From JALOPX01 sp041309605 (GTDB lineage Bacteria > Krumholzibacteriota > Krumholzibacteriia > Krumholzibacteriales > Krumholzibacteriaceae): a DNA stretch of 16,871 bases. The notes beneath the pieces were generated by a model that saw only the letters and a program-made list of their open reading frames with translations, was not told the origin of the DNA and did no database searches. The DNA is taken from contig JBFYZH010000071.1 of the NCBI GenBank assembly GCA_041309605.1, forward strand, positions 1 to 16,871, written 5' to 3'. Positions 7,117-15,063 of this stretch are shown here, in pieces. Positions within the stretch are counted from its first letter, which is position 1. The number at the start of each line of letters is the position of its first letter. The position numbers and the translations under genes were made by a program.

Positions 7117-9687
7117 ATGAAAGGTAAACCGACACTTGTTGTATCCTCTCTCGCGCTGACCGGATTATTCGTCATCCTCAGTCTTTTTCCCGGAATCGTC
7201 CCCTTTCAGAGAGTCCTGTTCGCTTTCTTCTTTATCTACCTGGTCATGGTTCCCGGGCTGCTGCTGTCATCCGGAATCCTTCCGGGAGTTTCCGGATCGC
7301 TTCGGGTTCTCTCGGCGCTGGTCCTTGGGACGGCCCTTGTCTTTGCCGTGCTGTTCCCGCTAGCGATCATGAGACTTGATGTCACATTGATACGTTTCAT
7401 CATTCCGCCGGTCGTGATGATACTGGCGATATGGCACGGATCCCGCGTCGCGGAAAACGCGGAACAACCGCGTGGCGGCGTGCCCGGATTGGTCGGAAGG
7501 GAAAGTTTGACGGGTGTCCTCATCCTGCTCCTGGTGATGGCCTGCGCGTGCTTCCTTATTTTCTACGGCGGGGACCCGGTTTTTCTCACGGGGGATTCGC
7601 CCGACCACATCGCGTGGCTCTCCGCAGTTTCGCGCACTGGCGAAGCCTTCCCGGAGCAGTTCTATTACCGCGACGGCGGCATGCTGACCCGTGATATCCG
7701 CAAGGGGATGATGCACGCGCTCTGTGGATCGATCAACGCACTCACCGGTAACGGCGACGCTTATCCGGTCTGGCCGGTCGTTTCGGCGATCGGCGCCGTT
7801 TCGATGATGCTCGCACTGTACTGCGCCGGGCTGGCGCTTTTTGACAGCGGCTTCGCCGGGCTTGTCGCCGTCTTCCTTTTTCTATTCGTATACAGAGGCG
7901 GTCTCGGCGATTACCATCTCGCCTCCGCGGCGACGGGGTATTTCATGGGCCGCGCATATTACATTGCAGTCCTGATGATCCTGCCCGTTTTCCTTCGTTC
8001 GGGCGATCGACGATTACTGACGATCCTGCTCGCCGCCTCACTCGCGGCCACCGGAACCCACGTCGCACATTTCGTCACCCTGATCTTCATGACCTCCGTT
8101 GTCTCCCTGCTTTTTCCGTATTTGAGAAAAAGGAATCAGCCTGTTCCCGGCCGGAGGCTTAGGATTTTTCTGCTGCCCGCGTTGATTCTCGCGGTCAACC
8201 TTCCGTATCTTCTGCTCCGGTACTTCAGGGATTATTCGCCGGCGAACCCTGTTCACACGCATACGCAGGGTGTGATGTACCTGACGGAACGGTTTTTCAC
8301 CCTCAATCCCGTCATTTTTCTGCAGGAAGCAGGGTACACGGGCCTTCTTGCCCTTGCCGCGATTCCGATCCTGTGGAAAATCGCGAAACGCGACGACACT
8401 CTGAGGCTCCTTTTCACCCTGCAGATCGCCTATTACATACTTGTTTTCACCCCGTTTCTTTTTCCGTTGCTGCACGAAAAGTTGTCATACCTGCTTATCC
8501 GCATGGAGTTCGTGGTTCCTTCGCTTGTCGTCGGCGCCTTTCTCGTAAAGACCATGTGGGACAGGCTGAGCGGCGGGAGAAGAGAAATAGGCAGACCGGC
8601 TCTGACGGCGGGATGGCTCGCGGTGATATTGTTTGCGATTCTACCGGCCCTTTTCTCGATACGCGCTTTTGCATATTCGCCGGGCAAATACGAAAAACTC
8701 CGTTCTTTCAGCTCCCTTGAACTATCCGACCTGTACGGTTACATCAACGACAATTTAGAAGATGGAAAGACCATACTGTCCGATCCGATCACAAGTTTCA
8801 GCATTCCCGCCTTTACGAGGCAGTATGTCGTCTGTCCCTATGACCAGCACTCTTCTCCGAACGATTCGACGGCGATCGAAAGGCTTGTCGACTGCCGGAG
8901 CGTTTTTTCCCCGCTGTCACCTCTGTCGCTCATCGCAGGTATCATGAAGAAATACGGCGCCGATTATATCCTCGTCAACGCCCGCATACATCCGTCGATC
9001 GGGACGATGTACTGGCGCGCCGGGAGGGGCGAATGCAACGCTCTCGCCGGCAGGCTGGAATCCGCCCCGGGCGCCTTTGAAAAGATTTTCGACAACGAAT
9101 CGGTCGTATTATTCCGGTATGACGGGGACCGCTTCGCTCAGCTTTCTTCCGCCGCGCCGCAACCGCCTTATATCGGAAACGAACTGACCATCGAAGAACT
9201 GTCGGGATCGCCCGATTCGGGAACGACCGGAATCGCCATATCGCGTTTCGAAACGGAAAGTCCCGTCGTAAAGCGCGGCGAAAGATTCAACGCGGTCATT
9301 TACTGGGTACTGCGGGAATCCGTGCCATTCGGAAGCTATGTCGCTCACATAAGATTCGATACGGATTTCAGGAAAAACGCCGTTTACAGCGGGTGGTACG
9401 GCAAGATATACAGGAAAATCCTGGAGATGACAAAGAAGACCAGATACCGTTTCAGGGCGGATCATCAGCCGTTTGGCGGCATCTTTCCTCCCGACGTATG
9501 GCCGCCGGCGAGGGAGATCGCCGACGGCATCAGTATCAAGGTGCCTTTGGATGCGGCCCCCGGCGAATATACCGTCTCTGTCAGGATGGCGCAAAAACCG
9601 CAATATCCCAATTATTACCCGGGGGACATCCTGACGGACGACGATTATTTCAGCGGCGAGCCCGTGGGGAAAATAGTCGTCGAATAG
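7117..9687 (+). CDS. GT-C-like polytopic membrane protein with C-terminal beta-sandwich
   Basis: I choose ATG 7117 (856 residues) because GGAAGGG lies directly before it and a hydrophobic segment follows; GTG 7054 or ATG 7072 would add an Arg-rich leader. Residues 1-~520 are strongly hydrophobic with about 12 membrane segments. After the early helices comes LTGDSPDHIAWL (about 157-168); an acidic pair in the first large outer loop is typical of GT-C glycosyltransferases (GT39, PMT and relatives), which use lipid-linked sugars. A soluble portion (~540-700) follows, containing YINDNLEDGKTILSDP. The last ~150 residues fit a beta-sandwich often fused to GT-C proteins: VVKRGERFNAVIYW (about 716-729), FPPDVWPPAREIADGISI, and APGEYTVSVRMAQ. 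The flippase follows 12 nt downstream, so both are likely in one operon and serve surface polysaccharide or glycoprotein assembly. Sugar and acceptor are unknown; a non-enzymatic membrane protein is the alternative. Confidence 0.7.
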   Translation: MKGKPTLVVSSLALTGLFVILSLFPGIVPFQRVLFAFFFIYLVMVPGLLLSSGILPGVSGSLRVLSALVLGTALVFAVLFPLAIMRLDVTLIRFIIPPVVMILAIWHGSRVAENAEQPRGGVPGLVGRESLTGVLILLLVMACACFLIFYGGDPVFLTGDSPDHIAWLSAVSRTGEAFPEQFYYRDGGMLTRDIRKGMMHALCGSINALTGNGDAYPVWPVVSAIGAVSMMLALYCAGLALFDSGFAGLVAVFLFLFVYRGGLGDYHLASAATGYFMGRAYYIAVLMILPVFLRSGDRRLLTILLAASLAATGTHVAHFVTLIFMTSVVSLLFPYLRKRNQPVPGRRLRIFLLPALILAVNLPYLLLRYFRDYSPANPVHTHTQGVMYLTERFFTLNPVIFLQEAGYTGLLALAAIPILWKIAKRDDTLRLLFTLQIAYYILVFTPFLFPLLHEKLSYLLIRMEFVVPSLVVGAFLVKTMWDRLSGGRREIGRPALTAGWLAVILFAILPALFSIRAFAYSPGKYEKLRSFSSLELSDLYGYINDNLEDGKTILSDPITSFSIPAFTRQYVVCPYDQHSSPNDSTAIERLVDCRSVFSPLSPLSLIAGIMKKYGADYILVNARIHPSIGTMYWRAGRGECNALAGRLESAPGAFEKIFDNESVVLFRYDGDRFAQLSSAAPQPPYIGNELTIEELSGSPDSGTTGIAISRFETESPVVKRGERFNAVIYWVLRESVPFGSYVAHIRFDTDFRKNAVYSGWYGKIYRKILEMTKKTRYRFRADHQPFGGIFPPDVWPPAREIADGISIKVPLDAAPGEYTVSVRMAQKPQYPNYYPGDILTDDDYFSGEPVGKIVVE

Positions 9688-9699
9688 GATCGAACAGAG

Positions 9700-11133
9700 G
9701 TGCGGATTTTGGCTTCAATGGCGAAAAGGACCTTCATCCTCGTGATCTGCAGGATCATGAGCATCGGCGTGGTGATGATGTCGCCGATATTCATGGTCAG
9801 ATTATTCGACATCACGGCATACGGCCAGTACAGGGAATTCGTCCTCTATTACTTCCTCCTTTCGGGAATACTTATCTTCTCGATACATACCAACCCGATA
9901 TATTTCATCTCAAAATATCCCGGAAAGGAGCGCCAGACAGTCACACACACGGCCCTGATGCTTCTTGCGGTATCGCTGATCGGCTGCGCGGGGATCTATA
10001 TCGGGAAAGGGCTGATTCTTTCGAGGACCAGTTACGATTTCATTCTCCCGCTTATCCTTTATGTCTTCTTTTTCGTCAACCTCGAATATTACGAAAGCTA
10101 CTGCCTCGGAAGGAAACGTACCGATCACGTACTCTATTTTTCCGCTACGCGAACCCTTGTCAGGCTGGCGGCGGTCATCATCGTCGCATGGATCACCCGC
10201 AGCGTCATGGCTGTGATCTGGACCATCGTGTTTCTGGAAGTCATAAAATGCATTTTCGTGCTTATCGCCTCCAGAAACCTTTTCGTCAGCCATATTGAAC
10301 TCCCTCTGTTGAAGGACCAGCTCCGCTACATCGTCCCGGTGGGATTCGCGGCGGCGATAGAAAGGGCCAACGCGGACATGGCCAAGGTCGTCGTCTCCTC
10401 CACGCTGGGAACCAGGGTGCTGGCAATATACAGTATAGGCAATTACCAGGTCCCGATAATCCAGGTCGTCCGTTCGAGCATCATGGATGTGCTCTTTCCC
10501 GAGATGACGCAGGCAAACGAACGCGACAGGATCGTTCTTTGGAAAAAAGCCACCATCGCACTCTGTTTTCTGGTTTTTCCGCTGTTCACGATCTTCTTCT
10601 GGTTCGCCAAGACAGTAATAATCACCCTTTTTACGGAGGAGTACATATCGGCCGTACCTATTTTCAGGATATATCTCACCCTGATGCTGATCCAGTGCTT
10701 CGACTTTGCAAGTCCGCTACGCGCGATAAACAGAAATGTATTCTTTCTGGCTGGTAACATCATGCAACTATTCGTAAATATCGCCCTGATCGCCATTCTA
10801 TTTCGTTTCGTGGCGATATACGCCCCGCCCACGGCTTTCATCGCGGGATTTCTTGCCTTCTCCGTGTTCCTGGCCTGGAAGGTGTTGTCGATTTACAAAC
10901 TTTCCCTTTCCAGCCTGATCGACACAAGGAAGATCATCGTCATTATTTTTTCATGCATCGCCACCCTGCCCGTCCTATACGCCGGAAGCATGGTTCATAT
11001 CCACCCCGTGATCAGGGCAGTCGTTTTTTCCTCTCTATATCTCGCCGGTTACGCCTGGATAGTCAATAGATCGGGCATCGAGGAAGTGGCACTTTTAAAA
11101 TCCAAATTGTTGAAGCGAATAAAAAGATCCTGA
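9700..11133 (+). CDS. Wzx-type polysaccharide flippase (MOP superfamily)
   Basis: About 477 residues, with 12-14 hydrophobic helices. The opening (MAKRTFILVICRIMSIGVVM then FDITAYGQYREFVLYYF) is typical of the lipid-linked oligosaccharide flippases, in which the first helices lead to a YGQY/YG-y-- motif. The centre has the usual hydrophilic loop and a second half LRYIVPVGFAAAIERANADM (about 207-226) that corresponds to the repeat of the first. These proteins turn undecaprenyl-linked repeat units from the cytoplasmic to the periplasmic face of the inner membrane. The start is uncertain: GTG 9700 has AGGA ten nt upstream, TTG 9709 has GAGG eight nt upstream, and ATG 9718 lacks a ribosome site. 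The gene follows the GT-C-like gene by 12 nt and converges on murB. Confidence 0.85.
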   Translation: MRILASMAKRTFILVICRIMSIGVVMMSPIFMVRLFDITAYGQYREFVLYYFLLSGILIFSIHTNPIYFISKYPGKERQTVTHTALMLLAVSLIGCAGIYIGKGLILSRTSYDFILPLILYVFFFVNLEYYESYCLGRKRTDHVLYFSATRTLVRLAAVIIVAWITRSVMAVIWTIVFLEVIKCIFVLIASRNLFVSHIELPLLKDQLRYIVPVGFAAAIERANADMAKVVVSSTLGTRVLAIYSIGNYQVPIIQVVRSSIMDVLFPEMTQANERDRIVLWKKATIALCFLVFPLFTIFFWFAKTVIITLFTEEYISAVPIFRIYLTLMLIQCFDFASPLRAINRNVFFLAGNIMQLFVNIALIAILFRFVAIYAPPTAFIAGFLAFSVFLAWKVLSIYKLSLSSLIDTRKIIVIIFSCIATLPVLYAGSMVHIHPVIRAVVFSSLYLAGYAWIVNRSGIEEVALLKSKLLKRIKRS

Positions 11134-11181
11134 TCATCCGTTTCATGCCCGGCTTCGAAATCCAGAAACGAAGGGAAACGT

Positions 11182-12084
11182 TTACAACAGCACCTGCTCC
11201 AACTCAAGATCCATGCCGGTTGTCTCCAGCACCCGGGCCCTTACTCTTCTTATCAGTTCGGTGATCTCGGACGAGGTCGCCCCGCCCGTATTGACGATGA
11301 AATTCGCATGTCGCTCGCTGACCATCGCGCCTCCGACCTTCATTCCCTTGCACCCGGCCTTCTCGATCAGGCGGCCCGCGAAATCGCCTTCCGGGCGCCT
11401 GAAAACAGATCCGGCGTTGGGAAGATCGAGCGGGAATTTCCTCGCCCGTTCTCTCCACACTCTATCGAGATTAGCGATTATTTTCCCGCCTTCGCCTCGC
11501 GGCAGCCTGAAACGGGTCCGCAGAGCGATCCGGCCGGTGCCTGAAAACACGCTTCTGCGATAACCGAAATCGAGGCCGGCCCTCCCGATCAATTCGGTCC
11601 CGCCGGAGCAGGAGATCGTTTCCACCGATTCGATGTAATCCGAAATATTCCCCTCGTCGGTTCCCGCATTCATTACCACTGCCCCGCCGATCGTCCCCGG
11701 AATACCTGCGACTCCATCAAGCCCGCCGAATCCTCTGAAAGCGCATCTTCTTATCAGATCCTCCAGCATGACGCCGCTGTCGGCGACGACCGCGCCGTCC
11801 GCGGCGATATCCATGACGGCCGTACCGGCTTTTGTACAGACGACCATGCCCTCCACACCGCTGTCGGCGGCAATGATATTGGAGCCGGCCCCTATGATGA
11901 TGAAAGGGATTTTTTCGCGGCCGGCGAACCGGCAGATCCTTTCAAGTTCATGGCTGTTATCCGGAATGACCAGAACCTCAGCCTCGCCGCCGGTACGATA
12001 CGTCGTATATGAGGACATCGACGCTCCCGGGATCACGGAGCCGTTCATGTTCGACTTGATCGCTTCGACGAATCCGGCTTTCAT
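11182..12084 (-). CDS. murB: UDP-N-acetylenolpyruvoylglucosamine reductase MurB
   Basis: Reduces UDP-GlcNAc-enolpyruvate to UDP-MurNAc with NADPH and FAD, the second committed step of peptidoglycan synthesis, in the cytoplasm. From ATG 12084 it is 300 residues. FAD-binding features are SSYTTYRTGG (24-33), IGAGSNI (64-70) and GGLDGVAGIPGTIGGAVVMNAG (120-141). Active-site residues are seen: Arg in GYRRS (about 176), Ser226 in NAGSVFRRP, and the C-terminal Glu in LELEQ (Glu294 or 296). The length and lack of the extra Tyr-bearing insert of the E. coli enzyme indicate the shorter, type II form. An upstream ATG at 12135 would add 17 residues (MDVFLPGI...) without family similarity; GGCGGA nine nt before 12084 supports the shorter start. 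It runs opposite to its neighbours, so it is its own transcription unit within the polysaccharide block. Confidence 0.95.
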   Translation of the reverse strand: MKAGFVEAIKSNMNGSVIPGASMSSYTTYRTGGEAEVLVIPDNSHELERICRFAGREKIPFIIIGAGSNIIAADSGVEGMVVCTKAGTAVMDIAADGAVVADSGVMLEDLIRRCAFRGFGGLDGVAGIPGTIGGAVVMNAGTDEGNISDYIESVETISCSGGTELIGRAGLDFGYRRSVFSGTGRIALRTRFRLPRGEGGKIIANLDRVWRERARKFPLDLPNAGSVFRRPEGDFAGRLIEKAGCKGMKVGGAMVSERHANFIVNTGGATSSEITELIRRVRARVLETTGMDLELEQVLL

Positions 12085-12157
12085 ATCTATATTTCCGCCA
12101 TTCACTAATATAATGCCGGGTAAAAAAACATCCACCCGCTGTTCCGGCAGAATATTA

Positions 12158-12184
12158 TTGTAAAGAACCCCCGTTTACTATAGT
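12158..12184 (+). promoter_or_regulatory. Possible promoter before the M24 peptidase
   Basis: TTGTAA (12158-12163) and TATAGT (12179-12184) are separated by 15 nt, shorter than ideal. The -10 lies in the palindrome ACTATAGT (12177-12184), so it could be read either way. The stretch 12085-12248 between murB and the peptidase is clearly more AT-rich than the genes and must hold both promoters; I could not find a convincing one for murB. Confidence 0.25.
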
Positions 12185-12248
12185 TTTCTGTTTTAAAGGC
12201 TTTCTCTTTGAAAAACGGACGACACGGGACTGAAATGGGAGAAAATCG

Positions 12249-13421
12249 ATGATACTTGAAAAGATTCGCCAGGCTCCGGAGATCATGAAGGAAGAAAATA
12301 TCGATCTTTGGCTGACATTCGTCAGGGAGACCGAAGTAATCGGCGATCCGGCATTGAACCTTATCCTCGGGGCAAACTGCGTATGGCAGTCGGCGTTCAT
12401 GATACCTGTTCGGGGCCATGCGGTCGCCATCGTGGGGAGTCTCGACGAGTCCAGAATTAAAGAGGTCGGCGCTTATGAAGTGATCGGATACAGGGAGGGG
12501 ATAGGCAGCGTTCTTCTGGACCAGTTGGAGAAATTCTCTCCGAAAAATATTGCGATCAACTTCTCCGAAAGCGACTTGATGTCAGACGGGCTGTCCCATG
12601 GAATGTACCTTACCCTGGAAAAATATCTCAAGGGGACGCGTTTCGAGAACGCTCTGGTGAGCTCCGAGGGAATAATGTCGAAGCTCCGCGGACGTAAAAG
12701 CCCGGAAGAGATACGCAGGATAAAAAAGAACGTCGACCTCACCGAAAAGATATTCGGCCGCGTCACAGGATTCATGAAGCCGGGGATGACGGAAAGGGAA
12801 GTGGCCTCGTTCATCCTGGCCGAAGTCGACCGGGAAGGAGTCGAAACCTCCTGGGAACGCGAGCAGTGCCCGTCCGTATTCACCGGACCGGAATCGGCCG
12901 GCGCCCACGCCGGGCCGACCGACAGAATGATAGAAAAAGGACACGTCCTCAACATCGATTTCGGAACGAGAAGCGAGAGATACTGCTCGGATCTTCAGAG
13001 GACGTGGTATTTCCTGCGTGAAGGAGAAACCGCGGCTCCTCGCGAGGTCATGGAACCGTTCCGGACGATTCGCGACTCGATCGCCCTGGCCGCCGAAAAG
13101 ATCAGGCCGGGTATGGAAGGACGCGAGGTGGACGCGATAACCAGAAATCACATCACCGGCAAGGGGTACCCCGAATTCCCCCACGCCACCGGCCACCAGG
13201 TCGGGCAGGCGACTCACGACGGCGCCGGTCTTCTCTGCCCGGAATGGGAGAGGTACGGCAAGCTTCCATACATGAAGATAGAAGAGGGGCAGGTCTACAC
13301 GATCGAACCGAGAATCAACATACCCGGGTTCGGAATAGCCACGATGGAGGAAATAATCGTCGTACGGCCCGGCGGGGGGGAATTTCTCTCGAATCCCCAG
13401 AAAGATATAATATTGATCTAG
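12249..13421 (+). CDS. M24-family metallopeptidase (Xaa-Pro peptidase-like)
   Basis: A 390-residue two-domain protein: an N-terminal creatinase-like domain (~1-150) and a pita-bread catalytic domain (~155-390). The five metal ligands of M24 enzymes can be assigned: Asp237 in NIDFG, Asp248 in CSDLQRTW, His316 in HATGHQVG, Glu353 in TIEP, and Glu367 in ATMEEIIVV. His220 in GAHAGPTDR matches the conserved substrate-side His. The usual HGxGH of prolidase and aminopeptidase P is here HATGH, and the segment between it and TIEP is longer than usual (GAGLLCPEWERYGKLPYMKIEEGQ), so it is a distinct M24 subgroup. It is likely to cleave Xaa-Pro dipeptides or peptides in the cytoplasm; no signal peptide is seen. 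GGGAG eight nt before ATG 12249 supports the start. It is separated by 53 nt from the O-antigen ligase gene. A run of seven Gs (13374-13380) lies near the 3' end. Confidence 0.85.
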   Translation: MILEKIRQAPEIMKEENIDLWLTFVRETEVIGDPALNLILGANCVWQSAFMIPVRGHAVAIVGSLDESRIKEVGAYEVIGYREGIGSVLLDQLEKFSPKNIAINFSESDLMSDGLSHGMYLTLEKYLKGTRFENALVSSEGIMSKLRGRKSPEEIRRIKKNVDLTEKIFGRVTGFMKPGMTEREVASFILAEVDREGVETSWEREQCPSVFTGPESAGAHAGPTDRMIEKGHVLNIDFGTRSERYCSDLQRTWYFLREGETAAPREVMEPFRTIRDSIALAAEKIRPGMEGREVDAITRNHITGKGYPEFPHATGHQVGQATHDGAGLLCPEWERYGKLPYMKIEEGQVYTIEPRINIPGFGIATMEEIIVVRPGGGEFLSNPQKDIILI

Positions 13422-13474
13422 AAGCGCCGGCCCCTGCCTTTCTCAGGTACATTTCGTGCTACTGAAACGATGCC

Positions 13475-14965
13475 ATGCGGAAAACAGCCGATACAACCTC
13501 ACGCGATTCCGGAACCGGGAAGGCAGGTCCTGCCCGTATACCGTTTTCACGGATCAGAACGTTGCTGGCCGTAACCGGCGTCGGATGGATAATCGCCACC
13601 CAGATATATAATCCAAACAAGCGTGTCATCGAAGCGCTTGCCGGACTGGTGATGGCGGTCATTCTCTGGAGCTATTCCACCCTGGGCGCCATCTGGTTCC
13701 TTGTCATAATGTATCCTTTCCCCTTCGGCATTTCTCTCGGCAACTCGAATTTCGTTTTTACCTTAATAATTTTCATCATATATCTTATCCGCGTGGCGTC
13801 GGGCGGGGCCACCATACGATTCGACAGGCAGATTACGATGCCAGTCCTGCTTATGGTGTTCGCCTACATAATCTCATTCTACAACACGGATTACTCGACC
13901 ATCCTTTTCAGGTACGGTCTCATTCATACGGGCAATTTTTTCGCTGCGATCCTTTTCATGTACATGATAATCAACCTGATCGACAATGAGGAAAAGCTCG
14001 AGAAAGCTGTCAGGATAATGGCGATCTCGGCCTCGCTCGTAATAACCTTCACTATCGTCGAGATGCTTTTTCCGGGACAGGTAATCATCCCCAACTGGCT
14101 TTTTACCGCGCATAAGGAAGAGCTTGTCATGAAGGGTGTCCGCATGGGCGGACCATTTCACGATTTTGAACTGGTCGCAGAGTTTTTCGCGATGCACGTG
14201 CTCGTATTTTTCTTCCTGTTCGTGAGATCAAAAAGACTCATTACAAGGTCTCTTTACATGACGCTCCTGGTTATTGACCTCATGATGATGTTCTCGACAA
14301 TAACAAGGGGAGCCTTCATCTCGTTGTTTATCGGTGTAGTTTATATGTTGTTTCTATCCCGGAAGGATCTTAATTTAGTCAAGCTCGTCTCTATAATCGG
14401 AGCGTTCGCCTTAATGATATTCACGCTGGAAATGTTCGTAACGCGTTACACGGTATCAGGTTCTCTTTTCGAAAGGCTGTTTGCCACCACTTTCGAGAGG
14501 GGAATCATTCCGTCAAACAGGGTGGGCGCATGGGATGGCGCCATCAAAAGAGGGATGGAGCACCCTTTCATCGGCAACGGACCGGGCTGGGATTTCGCCG
14601 GCGGGCTCCATACCGGGCTCTGGCCACATAATGTTTATCTTTTCTATTTCAACATAACCGGCCTTTTCGGCCTGTCGGTTTTTCTGTTTATACTCTACAG
14701 GCTGGGACGTGCGTCGATTCCGGGAATAAAGAGTTCCCTTGTTAATTCACCCTTCGCCGAAGCTTTCATGAAGGTGCTTCACGTCTGCTTCGTGATGTTC
14801 TGTATCGACCAGATCAAGATCGAATATATCAGAAACGAGAAATACGTGTTTTTTATCTGGCTCTTTTTCGGAATGATCATCGCCACCAGCAACATTATCG
14901 GGAAAAACAGGGACGAACAGGCTCTGGTCGCTTCGTCGGCGCGGGGGCCGGGCCCCTTGCCATGA
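13475..14965 (+). CDS. O-antigen ligase/polymerase family protein (Wzy/WaaL type)
   Basis: A 496-residue protein with about 11-12 membrane helices after a basic, hydrophilic N-terminus of ~30 residues. The Wzy_C (O-antigen ligase) signature is present in the second half: GAIKRGMEHPFIGNGPGWDF (about 350-370), then the large outer loop and LWPHNVYLFYFNITGLFGLS (about 381-400). The H-N-x-Y-L and G-L-x-G-L pattern is how this family is recognised; the His and basic residues are thought to act in glycosyl transfer. It would join or polymerise lipid-linked repeat units at the periplasmic face, working after the Wzx flippase. It cannot be told from sequence alone whether it is polymerase or ligase. 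The start at 13475 has no clear Shine-Dalgarno. This gene and those to the right are visibly more AT-rich than the left half of the window. Confidence 0.85.
   Translation: MRKTADTTSRDSGTGKAGPARIPFSRIRTLLAVTGVGWIIATQIYNPNKRVIEALAGLVMAVILWSYSTLGAIWFLVIMYPFPFGISLGNSNFVFTLIIFIIYLIRVASGGATIRFDRQITMPVLLMVFAYIISFYNTDYSTILFRYGLIHTGNFFAAILFMYMIINLIDNEEKLEKAVRIMAISASLVITFTIVEMLFPGQVIIPNWLFTAHKEELVMKGVRMGGPFHDFELVAEFFAMHVLVFFFLFVRSKRLITRSLYMTLLVIDLMMMFSTITRGAFISLFIGVVYMLFLSRKDLNLVKLVSIIGAFALMIFTLEMFVTRYTVSGSLFERLFATTFERGIIPSNRVGAWDGAIKRGMEHPFIGNGPGWDFAGGLHTGLWPHNVYLFYFNITGLFGLSVFLFILYRLGRASIPGIKSSLVNSPFAEAFMKVLHVCFVMFCIDQIKIEYIRNEKYVFFIWLFFGMIIATSNIIGKNRDEQALVASSARGPGPLP
14944..14956 (+). other. GC palindrome at the 3' end of the ligase gene
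   Basis: GGGGCC-G-GGCCCC spans the last codons of the gene, seven bases before the TGA. It can fold as a five-bp GGGGC/GCCCC stem with a three-base loop. No T-run follows, so it is more likely a pause or 3'-end structure than a terminator. The following gap (14966-15063) has no gene and no good promoter. Confidence 0.3.
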
Positions 14966-15048
14966 TAACCGCCTCGTTACGATAGCAGCATTTGAAAGAA
15001 ATTCCGTATACGTTCTCCGGTACGACAGATGGAAAAGGAAATTAACCG

Positions 15049-15058
15049 ACCCGCGGGT
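15049..15058. promoter_or_regulatory. 10-bp palindrome in front of the YbhN-like gene
   Basis: ACCCGCGGGT is a perfect palindrome ending five bp before ATG 15064, where a ribosome site would normally sit. The longer form TTAACCGACCCGCGGG resembles TTTACCGGACCCGCGGG at 6962-6978 in the other polysaccharide promoter region, with one extra G. It could be an operator or a translational hairpin. Confidence 0.3.
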
Positions 15059-15063
15059 TTACA

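Noticed and set aside
11134..11181. CGTTTC (11139-11144) and GAAACG (11165-11170, 11175-11180) as a bidirectional terminator
   Set aside because: Six-bp stem with a 20-base or longer loop, low GC and no T-run; too weak to call although the gap between convergent genes would need a terminator.
12085..12135. Longer murB start at 12135
   Set aside because: The extra 17 residues (MDVFLPGI...) do not resemble MurB N-termini, and a ribosome site supports ATG 12084.
13374..13380. Run of seven Gs as a phase-variation tract
   Set aside because: It lies near the 3' end of the peptidase after all metal ligands and encodes a plausible Gly-Gly-Gly; seven Gs are unremarkable at this GC content. It could matter only as an assembly-error site.
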